Assembly: GCF_021347895.1 (NCBI RefSeq)
Contig: NC_067132.1
Location: 26,815,757-26,879,756, forward strand
Length of the DNA stretch: 64,000 nt
Direction of reading: 5' to 3'
Source of the DNA: Acanthochromis polyacanthus
Lineage: Eukaryota > Chordata > Actinopteri > Pomacentridae
Part shown: positions 57,225 through 64,000 of the stretch, one piece after another
How positions within the stretch are numbered: the stretch's first letter is position 1
How the letters are laid out: every line of letters starts with the position of its first letter
Notes under the pieces: generated by a model
Told to the model about the DNA's origin: nothing
The model's database searches: none
What the model saw: only the letters and a program-made list of their open reading frames with translations
Translations under genes and position numbers: made by a program

Positions 57225-57425
57225 GAAAATAGCCAAATGATGTTGAACTAGATATTGGAATTCATGTATGTATATTTCTGATCCAGCAGATTTAGTCATG
57301 TTTCAAAAAGACCTGTAAGAAATCCATGAATGAGTCAAAACACATGATTGTTTCCTGAGTTTCAACGAATCCATCATAGAAACTGAAGGTTATCGGAGTC
57401 ATTGGACACTAAAGATTGCTGGTCT
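57225..57425 (+). repeat. Repeat K, inverted copy
   Basis: ATTTCTGATCCAGCAGATTT AGTCATGTTTC and GACCTGTAAGAAATCCATGA are the reverse complement type of the 56390-56470 segment (TTTTGACCCAGTAGATTTTG on minus). Two tandem copies and one inverted copy occur within 1.1 kb. Confidence 0.65.
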
Positions 57426-59399
57426 CAACAAGTGCATGTTAACTATAGAAGAATGTGAAGGATAACTTGAAATAAATAGTTGAGCAAAGCCGAGTCGTTT
57501 CTTGCTGCCAGTTTTGTTTGGATCCACACAAACACCGGCACAAATTAGAAAACAAGTTAAAAACACTATTCATGAGGCTTTGGGCAAACAATTTTTTACC
57601 ATCCTGAAGGTTAGGAGGAGCCTTTAAGCATTCTGGAAATAGCTCGGAGCAGCAGTAAAGTGTGGTTAATCGACCCCGCGGGTTCTTTCAAGGATCACTG
57701 GCTATTTATTTTTTGGAAAATCTGATGCTGAAACCAGGCAATGTGTGAGAGGCACAAGCTGGGCTCAGAAATGCAGCTTTTTAATACAACTGTTTGGGGG
57801 GAAAAAAAACACACAAAGCAAACAGAGTAGCAGCTTTCGTATGCAGTGCTCTCTGAGGTTTGTCACCATTACAATCCTCCACACTTTCCCCTGGCTGCAT
57901 ACCTGCAGCAGCGGGATGATTTGTCTACAGGTGCCTGTTGAAACCCAGGACACGTAATGAGTGGTTACACAACACAGTGGGACCCGAGCAGCACGGCGGT
58001 TTTGAGATGCACGCTTTATTTCACACAGCAACACGCCGCTCGGCTTGGGAGTTGTGGTGGGAGGCCGATGCTATTGTCCCCTCCTCGAGCTTTATTCCTA
58101 TTGATCCCGGACTCATGGTCATAACTTTCCCCATTCCCCCCCATTCCTCACAACCGGATTTCGTACGCGAATTAACGTCGACTCTCGCTGCAAAAGAGGC
58201 TCGTTTTGCGTCGAAAGCTTTCATATTCTGGAAGACAAACTGGATGCAACACTGCAAAAACCAATTTAACTAGATGTAATAAGCTGGAGGAAGTGAGGAC
58301 AGCAAGAGATAAAGCCAGAATGTTCAAACGTGATCTTGCAACAACTGAAAATTGCCCCTCAGCAGCTCGACGAGGGGAGTTTTCCTTTGTTGCGCTGCTA
58401 ATTTAGGCGGAATAAACTGGGAACTGTTATTGTTGAAAGAGGCACCATTACCTCCTTTCATTCATTTCATCTTGCAATTCTGTCAACTATGTACGAGAAT
58501 AATGGTTTTTATAGGCTACACGAAATTGCTCCCAACCCGACCAGCTTTGAAATCTCTTCCCCTCAACACGTAGGTTGAAAGAGGGTGAATTTTTAAAAAG
58601 TGCCGCGCCAGCTGCCTTTATTCAGGTAATTAATGCTTTCACTTTTTGCTGATGAGCTCCCTCGGTCACAAGCGGGAGGCCATTGTGAGGCGAAGCTCTG
58701 TGTGCACCAAAACAAAACTCGCTGCCGGTTTCATTAGTTTTCTCGCCCATTTCAGATCACCGCTTTTATTTGTCTCTCCCTGCTGTCTGGATGTGCGGCG
58801 CTGAAATGTGTTTTTCTTTTTTTCCCCCCCTTTAAACCAGCGTTCCCGTCGGCGAGGCTCTGAATAAATAAATATTTGTGTATGAGTATTGGTGAACAAA
58901 TGAGCAGCGGCTCCACACAACACTAGAAAACATTGTGTTCAGATCGGTGATGAGACCAAATCGGATGATGCATCTTAGGGTCTGACCTCATCCTGAAGAG
59001 AAGAAGACACTGTCATTACTGCCAGGCGGTGGAAGTTTGGGTAACTAGCGAGAAAAGCGCTTTAGCTCTGACATCTCTGTAGCAGTGACACAAATTAGCC
59101 GGCAAAGTGTGTAACTTTCCTCAAAACACCATGAAACAGATGAACAGTGAACCTGAGGCCACTGCTGTTTTGTTTGTTTGCTTTTTTTGCAAATGAACTT
59201 GGACACCCAGAGCGGCTCCGTCTGACCGATTCGAGTAGCTCGAACCCGTATTTGTTTACTTTTTTGGATAAATTGACGCCATTGCCAGTTTGCTGGATTA
59301 CTTACCAGGAGGTCCTGCTAAGACTGAACCTACAGATGAACACACAACCCAGAAACTCAGACACTGTGCAGTGTAACAAAGATATAATGACATATGTCA
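57426..59399. other. Single-copy stretch; 57600-58950 a possible conserved block
   Basis: No gene is recognised. Balanced composition with CpGs around 57640-58200, and CAGGTAATTAATGCTTTCAC near 58624. The 111-codon frame at 57938-58273 is opposed by minus frames over the same bases and has no domain. Confidence 0.3.
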
Positions 59400-59955
59400 G
59401 TAATAATGACAAAAAAGTTGAATTCTTTAATAATTTATTTTACAAAAATTGGAAAAAGAACGTTAATCAACATGTACAAAATGTTTCCGAGTGCCCACAG
59501 TTGTTCCCAATACAGGAAAAAAAAACCTATTATAATCTCACCCTATTATAATATTAGAATACTTCTATTTTTACCATTTCTGCAAACACTAAACAGTTAT
59601 TTCACAATTTCCGCTCCTCTGCATGCTGTTTTTCAGCCATGCTGTATTTATTTTATTGATCAATGACATATTATCTTCTTCTCACTATCTCTTTTTGTCT
59701 TGAAATTGTGTCACTTGACTGCTTGATGCTGAATTTTAAATTTTTCTCAGGATCTTTTGCAGTCTGGTTTGGTGAAATTTTAAAAGACATGTAGAATGAG
59801 GCAGTTTTGATGAAATATCACAGTTCAAAGCTAAGATTTGTCTAATATCCTCACTGAAACTTTAGAAAGGAACTCAAGGACAGCTAGGGAAGCTGAAAAT
59901 CTGACAATCCACTCAGTTTTCACAGTTTCTTGGCTCTGACAAATGATGTAATTCC
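59400..59955 (+). repeat. Dispersed repeat D, second long copy
   Basis: Matches 39640-40140 at several spaced blocks (AAAAGTTGAATTCTTTAATA, TTTTACAAAAATTGGAAAAA, TTTTGATGAAATATCACAG, TTTCTTGGCTCTGACAAATG ATG). A poly-T run of 18 lies at about 59961-59978, just outside. The 134-codon plus frame at 59147-59551 runs into it and is not credible as a gene. Confidence 0.6.
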
Positions 59956-60129
59956 TGCACTTTTTTTTTTTTTTTTTACATGCTTTCAAATCCACTGGTA
60001 GGTTTTCATGTTCAGAGGATTTAACTGTATCAATTACATGCAAGTGCTGACCATAGTAGCATTACCACCATTGGAATGTCTTTGATTGGTCAAGATTTGT
60101 CGTATTTTTCCCAAACACTGCTTTGAAAA

Positions 60130-60430
60130 GATGGATATAGCCTCTGGGTCTGAACCTCGTGACTTAAACGTGCATTCTGTCTGCCAGCCAGCAGGGGGCA
60201 AAGAAGTCGGATGGTATAGAAGTCTATGAGAAAATGACCTTACTTCTCACTTGATCTGCTACTTCTGTGCATGTTTTCCAAATTAGTTTATGGTCTTAAA
60301 TACTGGTTTCAAATCTCCTTCAATACAGAATGATGTTCATTTTGTAAATTATGGCTCCTATTAGACTAGCTTCTGGTTTCAAAGGGGCAAAATGGCAACA
60401 ACAAAATTTCAAACTGGAGGCTTAAAAATG
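60130..60430 (+). repeat. Teleost-type dispersed repeat fragment (family H)
   Basis: GTCTATGAGAAAATGACCTT ACTTCTCACTTGATCTGCTA and TTCAATACAGAATGATGTTC ATTTTGTAAATTATGGC match a repeat that I remember from many fish loci, often linked to the ATAGACTGTATATA family seen at 27826. Termini not found. Confidence 0.5.
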
Positions 60431-61256
60431 GAGGTTCACACACTAATGGATGACACACGTTTATTTAAATTTGATTAGAAGTCCCGCAATAGATGAAGTC
60501 ATAGTTCAGGCCTTGTTAAGCGTCCTTATACACTCTAATACATATGAACTGGACTTTAAAAACATCATTTTGAAGTTAAATTCTTCCAGTACACTTCTAA
60601 TGCAATTATGGTTAGTTTGGGATGTTAGTTTTTCCTCCTCAATCAAGGGTATGTTTAGTTACCACCTGTTTAATGTTTGGTAGCATAAATAGTTTTTCAA
60701 GTTGGTTGCTATTAGAAAGTAACTTGTTCCAACTGTATTTCTCTGTTGTTTCAACAGGGTGCTTGATTACCGTGATTAGCAAGTTTTTAAGTTTGTTTTC
60801 CTGTTAAAAATTGGTTGCCCCAATATTAATGAATGGATTAGACTTGCAATTCTGACCTCAAGTTGAAGAAGAATTTTAGTTTAGCCAATTTCATTAAATC
60901 AACTCAACGTGAATCAGAAATTTGCGTTTAAATACATTAATGTCCCAGGCCATACATAATGCTAAGCAAGGTTAACCTAAACCATTAAAGGATTGTTTTT
61001 ATCCTGCAGCTATGCATTCAACTAAGTGCCATGAATTGCTTTGCAGAGTGCAGAAGGAAAACATCTAGCAGGTATTTGAGCTGATCTGCAATGAGAAAGT
61101 CCAGCGTTAAGTTTTGTGTTGTTGCATGGTGAAATTATGTAAGAAAGCAGCTGTTTCTTTTTGAAACATCAGCTGGCTGATTTGTTCAATGTGTCTAGGA
61201 CTTGTACAGAGTAAAAGTAATAATACTGTAGTTCTTTTAAGTTTTGGGGTATAATT
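60431..61256. other. Single-copy AT-rich stretch
   Basis: I see nothing recognisable. Confidence 0.45.
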
Positions 61257-61700
61257 AGGGATGGCTGATATTGGCTTTTTGCCAATAACTGATATCGTCC
61301 AACTCTCAATTTCCGATTCTGATATCAACCAATATACGTGGCTATTTAACTAATTTTAGGTAACATCACATATCTCCTGTCGTGGAATTAACACATCATG
61401 CCTAATTTTATTGTGATGCCCCACTGGATGTATTCTCAAATGCAACAAGACTTTCCAAATGTAAACATTGTCTGTGCAAAATAGAAAACTACTTCAACTG
61501 TAGTTATGGAAAGAATGCCATATTTATTATATCCATTTCTTTAATTGTCACAAACAACAGTTCACACTCTCCCTCTCTCCCTCTCTGAGTCCAGTGAAGG
61601 ACAGCAAAAAGAAAACGATAACAATATTGGCCAATATTACATTTTTATGCCAATATCGGGCCAATAATATCGGTAGGCCGATATTATCGGACAGCCCAAA
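61257..61700. mobile_element. hAT-like non-autonomous element (444 bp)
   Basis: The left end AGGGATGGCTGATATTGGC and the right end GGCCGATATTATCGGACAGC CC are inverted repeats. Subterminal regions are full of GATATTGGC/GCCAATATC words. The 8-bp flanks GTATAATT (61249-61256) and GTATAATA (61701-61708) match at seven of eight, fitting the 8-bp hAT duplication. The interior has no transposase frame. It has a CT-rich simple tract near 61566-61590. The family is common in teleosts (from memory). Confidence 0.75.
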
Positions 61701-61708
61701 GTATAATA

Positions 61709-64000
61709 CTTTTCCAGATGATACTCAAAGTAGTAGCTATTATTGAGTCAGGCTTTAATAAATGAGGTAGAACGAGTTGAAGTCAGTGCTATTATCTGTT
61801 CTAATTACTGTTACTGACGGAGAAAATAAAGAGGAGCCACCGAGAATCCAACATCTGCTGTGGACATTTTTCCTTTCGTTTAAAATGTACTTCGACTGCA
61901 GCATTGCGTGAGTCAATAACAGGATAACGAGTCATGTCTGGCCGAGCGTGAACTTGGAAGGAAAAAAAAACATTGATGGAAGAATAGGATGTGATCATAC
62001 GAGCGAGGAAGGATGCCTGATTTAAAACAATGTGCCCTGCAGCCGCCGTGGCACGATAAACTCCCAATCGATTGTGACATGATTATGCTGTTTATTTGCA
62101 TTTAGATAGTTTTATCTGCTCTGCAAAGTTGATTCCGACACGTTCGGCTCGTCTTCCCAATAAGAACATTAAAGGACATTTTCACGTCTCGTGAAAGCAT
62201 AAAGATAAGGATTTTATGCAGAATTATGTAAAGTTATAGCAGGTGCTGTGGGATTACCATATGGGTGCAAATTAAAAACCCAACTCCAAGCCATCAGCCG
62301 CCATTAGAGGTGAGCCGTAACAAGATAACGCTCTCGCTCAGATCAATGCTGCACAGATATTGAAGGTGTCATTGCTCGCTGCTAACAACTAGCTTCAGAA
62401 AGCTGCTAAACAGCAGCTCCTGCTGAGGCGGCTGCAGAGGACTAAGTGATATGATCACACAAAAACATCAGCCTCATGATTTTCCTTTGCAAAACAAGCC
62501 CATTTATCTGCCTCGTTCTGCTCGTCCTCACCTCAGGGTTTGTCCCTCTCTTCCGCCTCATTAATGATGTCAAAGTATGGATAACAGTGTGATTATTCCT
62601 GCCCGGCCAGACTGCTCTTTAGCGCCTGGATGTGTCATATCTTAAATGACTCTTGATTGCGGGGATTTAGCCCTGAAGGGAACTAAAAGCACCATCGCCC
62701 GTGTGGTTTTTTATTATCATGTCAGAGAAGAGGGAGGAAGAGGGGCCTTGTGCTATTCATCAGGGCCGTTCAGACAAAGCGTATTTAACCACAAAAGAGG
62801 GGAGAGAGGAGCCAGGCAAATAAGGACAGGGTAAAAATTTCTCCTGCCTTGACAGACTTAAGTAGCCTATTACATGATAGCGAGGCTTTCATCTATTACT
62901 TCAAGGAGGTAGAGAAGATAATCACCACTGTTATTCCCCATCTGATGTGCCCCAAGCCACCTATTACCCCGTGGCCTGCAGCTCTCTTCACTGAATACAG
63001 AGAGAGCGATGGAGCCTCCTCATCCTCACTCAGAGGAAGGTGGCCGTGAAAGCCTCCCTCCTGTGCAAAACACAGCATTAAAGAAGACAACAGGCGCTAC
63101 CCAGCTGTCACCCAGAATCTCCCGCACACCTCCCTCATCATCCTCCATCATCGCTTATCCACCTGTTAATTAGGTTAACGAGAGCCGTCCTCGTCCAGCT
63201 ACGTCGCCCGTCCCCAACCCGCAGCTCCAGCGTCGCTCCAGAGGCGCCGAGATATGAGAGAAGGATCATTTCTTGGGTCATTAGTTCTGCTAATCAGCTC
63301 TCTAATTATAGGCCATTACAGTTTGGGTGTCTGATGTATCTGCTCTCCCCAGGACCTTGGACATGATGCACTCTGACACTCTGTCTCCCACAAACAAGCA
63401 GCTGCCCTGCGGCTGAACATCGGAGGCGTTAACCTCTGGACGAGGTCTGTTTTTAGACAAATGAATCCCAGCGTGCGTTCACACCGAGCATGTCTGCGGC
63501 GGCTTTTGTTGTTCTTTTATAAGAACGGTTCATTTGCTTAATTACAAGCTTTCAGTTCAAACTTTACACCAAAATAACCACATTAGACCCTGAAAATGCA
63601 AGTCTTTGTCTCGAGTGAGCTGCAGAAGTTGGAGCGAGAACAAACTGCCGAAACTTCCAGGTGAAGTGACACCTCGTACTAAGTTTTACAGATGTCTGCC
63701 TCTCTCCTACGCACCTGCCTCATCAAATAGATGAGTCCTTTTGTCATAATAGTAAAGCAGAAAGAGCACAAAAATAGTAACTGATGATTAGATGATTAGT
63801 AATGAATTAACAGACACTTTGTTGACGTACAGGCTCCACATGTGCAGCGAAATGAGTGAAAAACAGCAGAAAAACACTGAAGTTGTAAAGAAATATTTCA
63901 GTTAAAGAAAAGATGACACTGATGTTCAGCTACTTTCACAACACGAGGCAACACAACTAATATGTTTGATCATTTAAATCTGCCCCACAAAGCTTCGTAT
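61709..64000. other. Single-copy stretch; 62100-63450 the strongest conserved-element candidate
   Basis: No repeat copies or genes are visible. From about 62100 to 63450 the sequence is balanced and contains homeodomain-type words: CCTCATTAATGATGTC at 62557, TTAATTAGGTTAACGAG at 63165 and, within 45 bp at 63278-63320, CATTAG, CTAATCAG and CTCTAATTATAGGCCATTA. This suggests an enhancer-like element, but conservation cannot be assessed here. Frames of 60-66 codons have no domains. The last 500 bp are AT-rich and featureless. Confidence 0.35.

Noticed and set aside
59147..59551. 134-codon plus-strand open frame as a gene
   Set aside because: It runs from single-copy DNA into dispersed repeat D, is Asn/Lys-rich because of AT content, and has no domain.

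Overview
This window reads as nuclear DNA from a ray-finned fish, most likely a teleost (inference). It is AT-rich and packed with decayed short interspersed repeats. Several of these match families I remember from teleost genomes: Tc1/mariner-like MITEs with TA ends, a hAT-like element ending in 'GGGATGNCTGATA', tRNA-derived SINEs, LINE tails with 'TACTTTATTGATCCC', 'TTAGCTTAGCATAAAGAC' repeats and 'ACTGTAAAATAACAG' repeats. No database could be searched, so family assignments rest on visible structure plus memory. I found no intact protein-coding gene, rRNA, genuine tRNA or CRISPR. Every long open frame I checked is either low-complexity or lies in a repeat without recognisable domains. The one exception is a RecQ-helicase fragment carried inside a transposon-like element. 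The window is probably intergenic or inside very large introns.

Layout. 1-4.7 kb: mostly single-copy sequence with one MITE. 4.7-6.4 kb: a T-rich block, a TTAA-flanked inverted-repeat element and a TA microsatellite. 7-13 kb: dispersed repeats called here B and C, direct in one place and inverted in the other. 14-18.5 kb: 'CTGTAAAATAAC' repeats and a 1.2-kb G/T-rich 21-bp minisatellite. 18.6-19.7 kb: an old repeat interrupted by a RecQ-carrying element. 22.7-29 kb: tandem arrays of three further repeat units and a flanked composite repeat. 33 kb and 42.5-43.5 kb: tandem amplification of repeat-derived units. 37.9-40.5 kb, 44.5-50 kb and 52.4-52.9 kb: SINEs, MITEs, LINE tails and the second RecQ-carrying element. 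55-61.7 kb: more dispersed repeats and a hAT-like element. Several stretches (about 3.6-4.0, 8.9-10.1, 20.1-20.9, 24.5-25.3, 40.8-41.5, 53.6-55.1, 57.6-58.9 and 62.1-63.4 kb) look single-copy, more GC-balanced and rich in TAAT-type sites. They are candidate conserved regulatory elements, from appearance only.

The most noteworthy object is a pair of elements at 18978-19553 (minus orientation) and 46054-46637 (plus orientation). They share 18-bp terminal inverted repeats, are about 97% alike by eye, and each is bracketed by its own perfect 9-bp target-site duplication (CCTCACTGC and ATACTTGTG). Each encloses the motif 0 to motif I (Walker A, GLMPTGYGKS) part of a RecQ-family helicase. This is the structure of a non-autonomous DNA transposon that acquired a gene fragment. 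Neither copy can encode a working helicase.
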